This document shows, piece after piece, positions 31,715 through 40,794 of a DNA stretch of 64,000 nt; position 1 is the first letter of the stretch, and every line of letters starts with the position of its first letter. The notes below the pieces were generated by a model. The model saw only the letters and a program-made list of their open reading frames with translations. It had not been told where the DNA came from and did not search any database. Source of the DNA: Ruegeria sp. EL01. Its GTDB lineage: Bacteria; Pseudomonadota; Alphaproteobacteria; Rhodobacterales; Rhodobacteraceae. A program made the translations under genes and the position numbers. Location of the stretch: positions 1 through 64,000 of the forward strand of contig NZ_OMPS01000016.1 of the NCBI RefSeq assembly GCF_900313035.1. Direction: 5' to 3'.

Positions 31715-31789
31715 CGTAATCATCTTGCAGATGCGGCGCCAGCAGGGCATTCCTATGCCAGAATCTCGGTCCGCTTAGGGAGAAACAAG

Positions 31790-32377
31790 ATGAATGCAAA
31801 TGTACTGGCCAACGCATTTGGTCCGCGTGAAGGAACGGCGCTGCGCGTCAAACAGGTGGTTTTGGTTGCGCTGGGCATTGTCGCTCTGGCCGTCGCCGCC
31901 AAAATCAAAGTGCCGATGTGGCCGGTTCCGATCACAATGGGCACCCTTGCCGTTTTGACCATTGGTACCGCCTATGGTGCACGTCTGGGTCTGGTCACCA
32001 TGATGGGTTACCTGCTGATCGGCGCGCTGGGCTTTGACGTCTTCGCAGGCTCATCAGCTGAGAAGTTTGGTCTGACATACATGATGGGTGGAACTGGCGG
32101 CTATCTGGTTGGCTACGTTCTTGCAACCATTGCGCTGGGCGCATTGGCGGCACGTGGCTGGGACCGCTCGGTCGGTAAGATGGCACTGGCGCTGTTGCTG
32201 GCGAACGTATTGATCTACGTACCTGGCCTGCTGTGGCTGGGTCAGCTCTATGGTTGGGACCAGCCCATCCTGCAATGGGGCCTGACGCCGTTCCTGCTGG
32301 GTGATGCGATCAAACTGGGCCTTGCGGCACTGCTGATCCCGGGCCTATGGAAACTGGTGGGTAACGCCCGCACGTAA
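31790..32377 (+). CDS. bioY: Biotin transporter BioY
   Basis: 195 aa S-component with six TM helices. It includes the early KVPMWPVPITMGTLAVL, the family block TIGTAYGARLGLVTMMGYLLIGALGFDVFAG and the later GGTGGYLVGYVLA. In many alphaproteobacteria BioY works alone or borrows an ECF module; no bioM or bioN is adjacent. The ribosome site AGGGAG precedes the ATG. I saw no BioR-type operator in the 75-bp upstream gap. Confidence 0.93.
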   Translation: MNANVLANAFGPREGTALRVKQVVLVALGIVALAVAAKIKVPMWPVPITMGTLAVLTIGTAYGARLGLVTMMGYLLIGALGFDVFAGSSAEKFGLTYMMGGTGGYLVGYVLATIALGALAARGWDRSVGKMALALLLANVLIYVPGLLWLGQLYGWDQPILQWGLTPFLLGDAIKLGLAALLIPGLWKLVGNART

Positions 32378-32400
32378 GCATCAAGCTTTACGGACTAAGA

Positions 32401-32438
32401 ACCCGCGCCCCGAGATATTCGGGCGCGGGTTTTTTTTG
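32401..32438 (+). terminator. Rho-independent terminator, bioY
   Basis: A perfect 10-bp stem ACCCGCGCCC/GGGCGCGGGT with a 10-base loop is followed by eight T residues. Confidence 0.9.
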
Positions 32439-32479
32439 TCTCCAATGGGCCGGTTTGTTCCAGGATGTGGGGCGTGGCA

Positions 32480-33694
32480 TCAGGGAAGAAGTTCGGTTGT
32501 GATATGCGCGGACCCTTCCAAGGTTCGGTGTACGGGACACTTGTCCGCAATTTCCAAAAGACGTGCGCGCTGTTCCTGATCCAGTGGCCCGGTCAGTCGA
32601 ATTTTGCGACGGAATTGGTCCACTTTACCCTCATCTGCCAGACCGGCATCCTGTGCATGAACTTTGTCATGACAGACATCAACACTGACGCTGATCAGAG
32701 GCCAGCGCTTGCGACGGGCATACATGCGGATGGTCATCGAAGTGCAAGCCCCCAGCCCGGCCGAAACAAATCCATAGGGTGACATGCCCCGGTCCGTTCC
32801 GCCATATGAGGCAGGCTCATCCGCGACTGCGTGATGGCGAGGGCCCGCCTGAATATCCTGCAAGAAGCCAGCCGGGTCTGCTTCTGTGACCCGCACAACG
32901 CCTTCCGGTGCGCCAGGTGGCGGGGCAGGTGGCGACAGGCTTACATAGCGCGAAACCCATGCGGTGATGACGTCTGCCGCATATTCCGCGTCAGCCGCTC
33001 GGGTAATCAGGTGATCGGCGTCATCGAGGGTGACAAAGCTTTTGGGGTGCTTGGCAGCCATAAAGATTGCAGCGGCATTGTCGATACTTACGGTTTCGTC
33101 ACGGGATGCGTGTAAGACCAGCAACGCGGCTTTGAGATCTTCGATGGCAGGTGTCAGTGCCGCCTCGGAGATATCGTCGACAAATGCCTTGCCGATCCGG
33201 AAGGGGCGCCCGCCCAGGGCGACTTCAGCGCTACCTTCCTTCTGAATTTGCGGCAACGCTGCTTCGAAATGGTGGGATACGTGACCGGGATCGGCGGGTG
33301 CCCCCAAGGTCACGACGGCCTTGATTGACGGTATGCCCGCACGGGCACGCAAGACGGCAGCGCCGCCCAGCGAATGGCCAATCAACAGGGCAGGGGCCAT
33401 GTTTCGCCCCGCCAGAAACTGAGCCGCCGAGATAAGATCCTCGACGTTTGAGGTGAAGGTGGTGTTCGCAAACTCGCCTCCGGAATGGCCGAGACCAGTG
33501 AAATCGAACCGCAAAACAGCGATGCCCATGGCCGCCAGCCGTGCAGAGATACGCCGCGCGGCGGGGATGTCTTTGGAACAGGTGAAGCAATGTGCAAACA
33601 AAGCCGTGGCCAGCACGGGTCCGTCGGGCAGGTCAAGGCGCGCGGCCAGCTGGCTGCCGTCATGTCCGGCAAAAGTTATGCGTTCCGTGGGCAT
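32480..33694 (-). CDS. Alpha/beta hydrolase - OsmC fusion
   Basis: 404 aa bifunctional protein. Residues 1-255 are an alpha/beta hydrolase: nucleophile elbow GHSLGG (about 99-104), a late acid in LHASRDETVS and His in DDADHL. Residues about 265-404 are an OsmC/Ohr domain with the two peroxidatic Cys contexts (GLGACTSMTIRMYARRK, then ADKCPVHRTLE). Such fusions occur in several alphaproteobacteria, and the OsmC part reduces organic hydroperoxides in relatives. The start at 33694 has an AAGGAG site. Confidence 0.88.
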   Translation of the reverse strand: MPTERITFAGHDGSQLAARLDLPDGPVLATALFAHCFTCSKDIPAARRISARLAAMGIAVLRFDFTGLGHSGGEFANTTFTSNVEDLISAAQFLAGRNMAPALLIGHSLGGAAVLRARAGIPSIKAVVTLGAPADPGHVSHHFEAALPQIQKEGSAEVALGGRPFRIGKAFVDDISEAALTPAIEDLKAALLVLHASRDETVSIDNAAAIFMAAKHPKSFVTLDDADHLITRAADAEYAADVITAWVSRYVSLSPPAPPPGAPEGVVRVTEADPAGFLQDIQAGPRHHAVADEPASYGGTDRGMSPYGFVSAGLGACTSMTIRMYARRKRWPLISVSVDVCHDKVHAQDAGLADEGKVDQFRRKIRLTGPLDQEQRARLLEIADKCPVHRTLEGSAHITTELLP

Positions 33695-33978
33695 ATCGGC
33701 TCCTTGGTTTGCTGGGGGAAGCACGCTCAATACTGTGGGCTACCCCGGCGCGTCACAACCCTTATGTCAAAGGCGTAACGGGAAGGTGAGGAGTGTGAAG
33801 ATAATTTTGGCTTGGACTTGGAAACTGCCTACCAGTGAAGCTTAGCCTCGTCCGGTGCCAAAAGTCGCTTCGTAATAGCCATCATGAATTGTGATGTTTT
33901 ACCCAACAAACATTCGTTTCACTAATTTAACACCTGAACCCATCTTGGCATCGTAGTCGATTTGCTAAGGAGGCTCAG

Positions 33979-34173
33979 ATGACACATACAGCTTTGACAC
34001 CCCAAGCGTCTGGGATACGTCTTGGAACACTGATCATAGTAACAATGACTGGCATCCTGGGGTTTGCCCTTGGTCAGGCTTGGCCCACTGCTGATATTGG
34101 CGCGACGGGCCAGATAAGTTCAGAGATCGAAGATTGGCATGGTAATGTTCGGCGGTCTAACTGGCGGAACTGA
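33979..34173 (+). CDS. Small membrane protein, 64 aa, unknown
   Basis: Preceded by a strong AAGGAGG ribosome site. One hydrophobic segment (about residues 15-37, IRLGTLIIVTMTGILGFALGQAW) is flanked by a polar N-terminus and an acidic-then-basic tail ending RRSNWRN. It is encoded alone in an otherwise empty 490-bp gap, next to dddP on the other strand. I recognise no family. Confidence 0.5.
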   Translation: MTHTALTPQASGIRLGTLIIVTMTGILGFALGQAWPTADIGATGQISSEIEDWHGNVRRSNWRN

Positions 34174-34183
34174 GGCTGTCGGC

Positions 34184-35527
34184 TTACTCAAGACCCATTA
34201 GTTGGGCGTCAAAAGGATATTTCGACAGGTTCTCATAGCCATCCTCGGTGATGAGAACCTGATCTTCCAATTTGATCGAAAAATCCCCTCCGACCTCGCC
34301 GACAGCGGCCTCGACGCATAACACCATGCCCGGCACCAGCGGATAGTCATAGGCACCGGCAACAGCCTTGTCAGGGTAGGCGACCAACGGCCATTCATCG
34401 CACAGGCCCACACCGTGCATCAGGCAACCGTATTTCTGTGCCTGAAACTTGTCGTCAAGTACGTGTGTGTTCGCCGTCAATTCAGGGATCATCACGCCGG
34501 GTTTCAACATTTCCATATTGGTCATGATGTGTTCGTGCGCGTGCTGCATGGCATAGATCATGTCCGGGCGGGGCCTTCGGTCTCCGATCCACCATGTGCG
34601 AGAAATGTCGACACAAATGCCATAGGAACCGATCAAGTCCGTATCAAAGGCAATGATTTCATTTTGCTGGGTGATCCGTGGGCCGCATTCCTGAAACCAC
34701 GGGTTTGTGCGCTGGCCCGAGGATAGCAACCGGGTTTCAATCCATTCACCTCCGCGACGGATGTTTTCGGAATGTAAAATCGCCCAAATATCGTCTTCGG
34801 AAGTTTTGCCATCGCCGACATTGGCACGCGCAAATTTTTCCATTTCGGCCACGGCGGTTTCGCATGCATGGTTGGCGCAGCGCATTGCCAGAATTTCGTC
34901 CTGGCCTTTCACGGCGCGGGTCTTCTCGGTGACCTCTTCACCTTCCATGATTTCAAAGCCTTGCGACTCGAGCGCGCGCAACCCGTGCAGCATGATCTTG
35001 TCCACCGCCAACCGTTTATTGCCTCCGCCATGCGTATCGATCAGTGCGCGCACCTCGTTCGCGAATACATCGGCTGCGACATCCGTTTTATCGCCCCGGT
35101 CGAAATAGAACAGATCGGCGCCAGAGCGTTGTTCGCGCACCAGCGGGTTGAAGGTGGACAGGAACGGAGACTTTTTGTAGTCCCAGATCACCATATAGCC
35201 ATCGGCGCACAGCAGTACCGCCCGGAATGGGTTATGGGTGTTCCATAGCTGCATATTGGTACTGTCGGTGGCATACCGGATGTTCAACGGATCGAACATC
35301 AGCAACCCACCATAGCCGCGGTCAACAACGGCCTGCGTCAGCCGCCTCCAACGATAGTCCCGCATCCGTTCAAGATTGGGCAGGGCCAATCCAGCGGCGG
35401 CCCATTCATCAAAGGCCAGTTGAGGTGGCCCGATTTCGATCCGGTTATTGTCGTTGGGTGTGCCATCACCCAAAGTCGCGCCTCGGGTTGGATCAATCTT
35501 GCGGGTATCCCGATAGTGATGGTTCAC
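34184..35527 (-). CDS. dddP: DMSP lyase DddP
   Basis: 447 aa M24-fold metalloenzyme that cleaves dimethylsulfoniopropionate to dimethyl sulfide and acrylate, instead of acting as a peptidase. With a GTG start at 35527 (GGGAGG site, N-terminus NHHYRDTRKIDPTRG) the metal ligands fall at Asp295, Asp297, Asp307, His371, Glu406 and Glu421, the positions I recall for the Ruegeria lacuscaerulensis enzyme, and Tyr366 and Asp377 are also present. The longer upstream frame is therefore not coding. A 123-bp gap separates it from a divergent HODM-like gene. No acrylate-use genes are adjacent. Confidence 0.93.
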   Translation of the reverse strand: MNHHYRDTRKIDPTRGATLGDGTPNDNNRIEIGPPQLAFDEWAAAGLALPNLERMRDYRWRRLTQAVVDRGYGGLLMFDPLNIRYATDSTNMQLWNTHNPFRAVLLCADGYMVIWDYKKSPFLSTFNPLVREQRSGADLFYFDRGDKTDVAADVFANEVRALIDTHGGGNKRLAVDKIMLHGLRALESQGFEIMEGEEVTEKTRAVKGQDEILAMRCANHACETAVAEMEKFARANVGDGKTSEDDIWAILHSENIRRGGEWIETRLLSSGQRTNPWFQECGPRITQQNEIIAFDTDLIGSYGICVDISRTWWIGDRRPRPDMIYAMQHAHEHIMTNMEMLKPGVMIPELTANTHVLDDKFQAQKYGCLMHGVGLCDEWPLVAYPDKAVAGAYDYPLVPGMVLCVEAAVGEVGGDFSIKLEDQVLITEDGYENLSKYPFDAQLMGLE

Positions 35528-35650
35528 AGCTAGCCTCCCTGCTTGCTGGTCAAGCCTGCGGGCTGGTTGGACGTCCGTCTCAGAAAATAGCGACGGTTCT
35601 GTTGTCGCTTTTTGACCGACACGGTTTGTGAGGCATGTTAAAGCAGGTCT

Positions 35651-36394
35651 ATGAGTATAATTTTGCAGGATAAAATTCCTTACGACCCTTTGATCCCTCG
35701 TGCTTTGCCGGGCATCCAACCGGCCAAAATAGAGACTTGGCTGCATCGGGATGATGCCTTTGATGCTCAGATGCAGCGGCGAGAGACGTTGCTGTATGAA
35801 CGGCGCGATGACGTCTTGGCGTTGAGTCCTGAAGCCGAACCAGCAGCACAGGAGCTTTTGGATCTGGTTCTAACCCAAGCCTATTCTGGGCCCACCGATC
35901 ACGTGGAGCGACCCGATGGGGTGTCAGTTCGGATCGATCGGGGTAAGCCTTTGGAAACGCTCTGCAGATTGGTGCAGGAAGATTTCTGTATTCTACAAAA
36001 ACAAGGTGACGAACATGTTCTGACAGGAGCAATCCTGTGCTTTCCGGCGAGCTGGCGCTTGTCCGAAAAATTTATGCGGCCGCTTGTCGATATTCACGTG
36101 CCCGTTGCCAGCTATGATGACGATATCGCGCGACGAGTACAGCGACTGTTTGACGGAATTCGGCCAGATCGGCCGCTCTGGCGATTCAATGTTTTGTGGT
36201 ATGAGGATCCTGAACTTTTCCAGCCTCGTAGTGCCAGTGAGCCGCGCAAAACTCGCGACCGCGCCATCACGTCTTACCTGCGCAGCGAACGGCAAACGTT
36301 GTTGCGCCTGCCCGAAACGGGCGCGGTTGTGTTTTCGATCCATACTTACGTTCTGGCGGCAAACAGCCTGCCAGAAATGGAAAACCCCGCCTGA
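35651..36394 (+). CDS. HODM-like heme-dependent oxidative N-demethylase family protein (DUF3445)
   Basis: 247 aa. The DUF3445/HODM alpha-subunit-like family is recognised by DEHV-type blocks: ILCFPASWRLSEKFMRPLVDIHVPVASYDD (about 124-153), the following RPLWRFNVLWYEDPELF and the late LPETGAVVFSIHTYVL. Characterised members bind heme at a His and demethylate dimethylamine-type substrates. It is divergent from dddP, but a shared role is unproven. The stop lies inside a GC-rich hairpin (36385-36402). Confidence 0.82.
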   Translation: MSIILQDKIPYDPLIPRALPGIQPAKIETWLHRDDAFDAQMQRRETLLYERRDDVLALSPEAEPAAQELLDLVLTQAYSGPTDHVERPDGVSVRIDRGKPLETLCRLVQEDFCILQKQGDEHVLTGAILCFPASWRLSEKFMRPLVDIHVPVASYDDDIARRVQRLFDGIRPDRPLWRFNVLWYEDPELFQPRSASEPRKTRDRAITSYLRSERQTLLRLPETGAVVFSIHTYVLAANSLPEMENPA

Positions 36395-36417
36395 CGGCGG
36401 GGCCTCCTAGGAGGGCC
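36385..36417 (+). terminator. GC hairpin at the HODM-like gene end
   Basis: CCCCGCC (36385-36391) pairs with GGCGGGG (36396-36402) around the stop codon, and a second palindrome, GGCCTCC/GGAGGGCC, follows at once. There is no T-tract, so termination is uncertain. Confidence 0.4.
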
Positions 36418-36430
36418 TTGGGTAATTTGC

Positions 36431-37339
36431 TTACATGCCCAGCACGACCGCAACATCCGCAAACGCGTTACTGGCGTTCAATGCGACAATTGCGATCGTA
36501 AAGACCAGAACCTGGGTGTTGAGACGGAAATCTTCGCCGCGGATCAAATTGACAGCGGCCATGGACATTGCGATCGGGGTCGACACGCTGGCGACAACGC
36601 CTGTCACGCACCAGCTGCTCAGCCGCAACGCGTCGCTTGGCCGCTCAGGGTCGTCTTCCTCGGCCGCGGCAGGGGTGTCGATTGCGGCAGGCTCTTGTTC
36701 TTCCGTCCGGAAGGCGATGCTCAGCAGTTGCTCATCGGACAATTGGATGGGCCGGGCCGTTGTTTTCGGCGCATCGGGATCTTCGATGTCGGGGTCAACG
36801 ATCTCCAACCCGGCAAACTGGCCTGTCACGGACTTGAAAATTTGCTTTCTGTCGCGCTGCCTGCTTGGGGTCAGGGTGTCAAACGCGCTCATGAATTGCT
36901 CGATTGTCAAAACGGTATGAGGTGACAGCCACTCGACGCGCCGGGTCGAACAGATATCAACCATACGGTAGAGGATGACCACGAGCATCAGTTCGGACAC
37001 TTCGTTGTCGTCCAGAAGGGGAGATACCGGAGTAACCGTGATGGCCAGCCTGTTTCTGGGGCTTGAGACATAAGGTCTTACCATTGTCTTCAAACCTGCG
37101 GCTCGATCCATCCGCTCATAACGGTCTTCTTCGTCACCGGAATCAGTATCCAGGGACAAACGCACCATATACTGGCTGGATACGATGCTGGCTTCTGTTT
37201 CGCTCAGCAACGCCTTACGTTCGACCAGATGGCCGTAATCTTCCAGCGTTGCTGCGACGATTGTGCCGAACCGCTCGATTGCGCCTTCGGTGTCGCCGTC
37301 GAATTGCAGGCCGCCATGGTAGCTGTTTTTCCGAGCCAC
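36431..37339 (-). CDS. Hypothetical protein with C-terminal membrane pair
   Basis: 302 aa of unknown family. The first 220 residues look soluble and mixed alpha/beta, with an acidic Pro/Ala-rich stretch at about 180-230. The last 65 residues hold two hydrophobic helices (WCVTGVVASVSTPIAMSMAAVNLI and LVFTIAIVALNASNAFADVAVVLG). This suggests a cytoplasmic domain tethered at its C-terminus. It is a single gene, converging on the HODM-like gene. Confidence 0.65.
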   Translation of the reverse strand: MARKNSYHGGLQFDGDTEGAIERFGTIVAATLEDYGHLVERKALLSETEASIVSSQYMVRLSLDTDSGDEEDRYERMDRAAGLKTMVRPYVSSPRNRLAITVTPVSPLLDDNEVSELMLVVILYRMVDICSTRRVEWLSPHTVLTIEQFMSAFDTLTPSRQRDRKQIFKSVTGQFAGLEIVDPDIEDPDAPKTTARPIQLSDEQLLSIAFRTEEQEPAAIDTPAAAEEDDPERPSDALRLSSWCVTGVVASVSTPIAMSMAAVNLIRGEDFRLNTQVLVFTIAIVALNASNAFADVAVVLGM

Positions 37340-37539
37340 TGCTTTGTCCCTTATCGCATTTCGTCTGGAGGATCATTCTAACGGTCGATCTTGAGGAGAA
37401 TTTGGCATTAAATGCAAAAAAAATCAAAAAATACAAAGATTGATTACGCTTTGGAAACCATGAAACTAAGGACTTTATTCACCACTATGGCGAAAATGTG
37501 GCTGAATTGAGTTTTTGGGGATGCTGAACCATGGCGCGT

Positions 37540-38334
37540 TCACCCGTCGATTCGGGCCGCCATTATCGCGATGGATTGCTGATAAACCGTTGCCGCATTC
37601 CACTGCTGAATCACCGCGAAGTTCGGCTGCCCCTGCTGATAGCCTCGACCGGGTTTCCAGCCCTTCTTACGCAGAAAATTCGCAGTTGAGGCCAGCGCGT
37701 CGGTCATGTTGTAGAAGTCCACCTGACGGTCGCCGGTGGCATCTACCCCATACGTCAGCGCGTTGCCGGGCAGGAATTGTGTATGGCCCAGCTCGCCATG
37801 TTTTGCCCCCTTTGTTGCCATTGTGATGCTGCCCTGATCGACCAGCTTTAGAGCACCAATCGCGTGCGGAACAAAGAACTCGGATCGGCGACAATCATAG
37901 GCCAGAGTGGTTATTGCTGACACAACCTGACTATCCCCCATGAAATTCCCAAAGCCCGTTTCCATGCCGTGAATGGCAATCAGGACACCCGCAGGGACCC
38001 CATATTGCCGTTCCAGCGCCGCGTAGAATTGCGGGTTCCGAGCTTTGCGTTTGCGACCTTGAGCCACGATCGTGTTTGCCCCACGCACTTGCATGAACTT
38101 GTCCAGCGAGTACCTGAAGCTTTTTTGATTGCGGTCAGCCGCGATCGTGCGTGTTGCATATTGGGTTTGAGAGAGCGCCTGCAACCCCTTCTTTTTTACC
38201 CCCGATCTGCGCGCCTGTTTGGCGAAATCTGCTTTCCAAGCCTCGAAACCGGCACTGGTGTTCCCGCACGGGGCGGCCATCGTGCCAATTGGCAGCACAA
38301 ATACAAAAGCAATCAGATAGGCGAAACGTAGCAT
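37540..38334 (-). CDS. Lytic murein transglycosylase (MltB-like, SLT_2)
   Basis: 264 aa exported enzyme cleaving peptidoglycan with 1,6-anhydro product formation. A signal peptide (about 1-19, ending TMA) precedes an MltB-type domain with the catalytic Glu in AIHGMETGFGNFMGD (about residue 130), then VVSAITTLAYDCRRSEFF and GAKHGELGHTQFLP. No C-terminal peptidoglycan-binding domain is present. ATG at 38334 with an AAGGAAG site is preferred over the upstream TTG. Confidence 0.88.
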   Translation of the reverse strand: MLRFAYLIAFVFVLPIGTMAAPCGNTSAGFEAWKADFAKQARRSGVKKKGLQALSQTQYATRTIAADRNQKSFRYSLDKFMQVRGANTIVAQGRKRKARNPQFYAALERQYGVPAGVLIAIHGMETGFGNFMGDSQVVSAITTLAYDCRRSEFFVPHAIGALKLVDQGSITMATKGAKHGELGHTQFLPGNALTYGVDATGDRQVDFYNMTDALASTANFLRKKGWKPGRGYQQGQPNFAVIQQWNAATVYQQSIAIMAARIDG

Positions 38335-38418
38335 CAGTATCTTCCTTTTGAGCAATTCAACCCAGATAAATCGGCCGGTTTGCTTCCAATCGCGGTGGCC
38401 TGGGACTGATTGAAACTC

Positions 38419-38697
38419 TTACAATCCGCGCTGCAGGTCGTCTGCGGTTAGAACGGGTTGAATTTCGATCGAAGCGTTAAGGGCAGCAAATAACGGTTCA
38501 TTGATCATTGGCATGCGGGCCTGGTCGGTTTCCTCGAAGATTACGATTCCCATCCGTTTGCCGTCTTCTAGCGCAAAGTAAGCCGCTTCAGCTTTGACAT
38601 CTTTCACCAATGCGGTAATCGCCCGCCCAAGGGTTCCGTCCATTTCGGCCTGGTTGCCTTTTTCAACAGGGATTGTGAATTTTAACATCAGGCGCAT
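38419..38697 (-). CDS. Hypothetical protein, 92 aa, dimeric alpha/beta-barrel-like
   Basis: A small protein without signal or membrane segment. Alternating strand/helix pattern (RLMLKFTIPVEKGNQ, TLGRAITALVKD, AAYFALEDGKRMGIVIFEE) resembles ferredoxin-like ABM-type monooxygenase or stress-responsive barrel folds, but no catalytic residue can be named. It is encoded alone between the transglycosylase and glnA on the minus strand. Confidence 0.65.
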   Translation of the reverse strand: MRLMLKFTIPVEKGNQAEMDGTLGRAITALVKDVKAEAAYFALEDGKRMGIVIFEETDQARMPMINEPLFAALNASIEIQPVLTADDLQRGL

Positions 38698-38795
38698 TGA
38701 AATCTCCCAGAGTTGCAGTCTCGGTTTCTTGGAAAAGGCTCTGATGTTCCGACGTGTCAGTCAAGGTGATTGGCTTGACTTGCTATCAAACGGAA

Positions 38796-38823
38796 AAAGG
38801 GCGCCGAACAACCGGCGCCCTTT
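38796..38823 (-). terminator. Bidirectional-looking terminator after glnA
   Basis: An 11-bp stem AAAGGGCGCCG/CGGCGCCCTTT with a 6-base loop lies 23 bases past the glnA stop, followed on the minus strand by a T run. Confidence 0.85.
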
Positions 38824-38846
38824 CAAGTCTGCGAAAAACCTATGAC

Positions 38847-40253
38847 TTAGCAGCTGTAGTACATGCCGTACTCAACCGGGTGCGGCGTGTGTTCGTAGGT
38901 TTCGACTTCTTCCATCTTCAGCGCGATGTAGCCGTCGATCTGATCTTTGGTGAACACGTCGCCGTGTAGCAGGAAGTCATGATCCGATGCCAGCGCTTCC
39001 AGCGCTTCGCGCAGGCTGCCGCAGACGGTGGGGATGTCGGCCAGTTCTTCGGCGGGCAGATCGTACAGGTTCTTGTCCATGGCTTCACCCGGATCGATCT
39101 TGTTCTTGATGCCGTCCAGGCCGGCCATCAGCAGGGCGGCAAAGCACAGGTAGGGGTTCGCTGCCGGGTCGGGGAAGCGGGCCTCGACGCGCTTGGCTTT
39201 CGGGCTTTCTGTCCACGGAATACGTACACAACCCGAACGGTTACGGGCCGAATAGGCGCGCAGAACGGGGGCCTCAAAGCCCGGGATCAGGCGCTTGTAG
39301 CTGTTAGTCGCCGGGTTGGTGAAGGCATTCAGGGTCTTGGCGTGCTTCAGAACACCGCCGATGAACCACAGGGCTTCGTCCGACAGATCAGCATATTTGT
39401 CACCAGCAAACAGCGGCTTGCCATCTTTCCAGATCGACATGTTCACATGCATTCCGGTACCGTTGTCGCCCGCGATCGGTTTCGGCATGAAAGTGGCCGA
39501 TTTGCCGTAGGCGTGGGCGACATTGTGGATGATGTACTTGTACTTCTGCAGCTCGTCCGCCTGTTTGGTCAGGCTGTCAAAGATCAGGCCCAGCTCGTGC
39601 TGGCACGAGGCAACCTCGTGGTGATGCTTGTCGACCTTCATGCCCAGACGCTTCATGGTCGATAGCATTTCAGAGCGCAGGTCCTGTGCTTCGTCGATCG
39701 GGTTGACGGGGAAGTATCCGCCCTTGACGCCCGGACGGTGGCCCATATTACCCATCTCGTATTCGGTGTCGGTATTCCAGGATGCGTCAGTTGCATCAAC
39801 TTCGTAGGATACCTTGTTGATACTGTTCGAGAAACGGACGTCGTCAAACAAGAAAAACTCAGCCTCGGGACCCATATAAGCCACATCGCCGATGCCCGAA
39901 GACTTCAGGTATGCTTCGGCCTTCTGGGCGGTGCCGCGCGGATCCCGCTCATACGCTTCGCCGGTGTCGGGTTCGACGACCGAGCAATGCACACAGATGG
40001 TTTTTTCCGCGTAGAACGGATCGACATACGCGCTGTCGGTGTCGACCATCAGTTTCATGTCCGATGCTTCGATCGACTTCCAGCCCGCGATGGACGAGCC
40101 GTCGAACATGAAGCCTTCTTCCAGAAAGTCTTCGTCGACCTGATCTGCTATCAGGGTCACGTGCTGTAGCTTGCCGCGCGGGTCGGTGAAGCGAACATCG
40201 ACGTATTCTGCGCCTTCGTCCTTGATCAGCTGAAGAACTGCGTCCTTGCTCAT
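38847..40253 (-). CDS. glnA: Type I glutamine synthetase
   Basis: 468 aa dodecameric enzyme making glutamine from glutamate, ammonia and ATP. Recognisable are the early FDGSSIAGW (latch/loop), the ATP-binding [14 protein letters not shown] and the adenylylation loop NLYDLPAEE, whose Tyr (about residue 398) is the target of GlnE. It follows glnB by 33 bp in the common glnB-glnA operon, so nitrogen control through PII and adenylylation is expected. Confidence 0.98.
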   Translation of the reverse strand: MSKDAVLQLIKDEGAEYVDVRFTDPRGKLQHVTLIADQVDEDFLEEGFMFDGSSIAGWKSIEASDMKLMVDTDSAYVDPFYAEKTICVHCSVVEPDTGEAYERDPRGTAQKAEAYLKSSGIGDVAYMGPEAEFFLFDDVRFSNSINKVSYEVDATDASWNTDTEYEMGNMGHRPGVKGGYFPVNPIDEAQDLRSEMLSTMKRLGMKVDKHHHEVASCQHELGLIFDSLTKQADELQKYKYIIHNVAHAYGKSATFMPKPIAGDNGTGMHVNMSIWKDGKPLFAGDKYADLSDEALWFIGGVLKHAKTLNAFTNPATNSYKRLIPGFEAPVLRAYSARNRSGCVRIPWTESPKAKRVEARFPDPAANPYLCFAALLMAGLDGIKNKIDPGEAMDKNLYDLPAEELADIPTVCGSLREALEALASDHDFLLHGDVFTKDQIDGYIALKMEEVETYEHTPHPVEYGMYYSC

Positions 40254-40286
40254 TCTCTTGATTCCTCTGACTTGAAGATTGGTGTG

Positions 40287-40631
<345 letters not shown>

Positions 40632-40794
40632 TCACCTCGCATGGTTGTCAGAATGGCAGTGATCACGTCTAAGATTGTGCAGCAATGCGATTGCGGAATT
40701 GGCCGGCTGCGGATGCGTTGAAATCAATGTGTAGGTGAAATTTTAGTCGGTTTGCACAAAAAGTAATCGAAATTGAATCGCATGAGGGTTTGGG

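Noticed and set aside
31715..31789. BioR operator search upstream of bioY
   Set aside because: No TTATxxATAA-like palindrome is present in the gap.
33695..33978. Possible small RNA in the gap before the 64-codon membrane gene
   Set aside because: No convincing promoter plus terminator pair or known RNA pattern could be seen.
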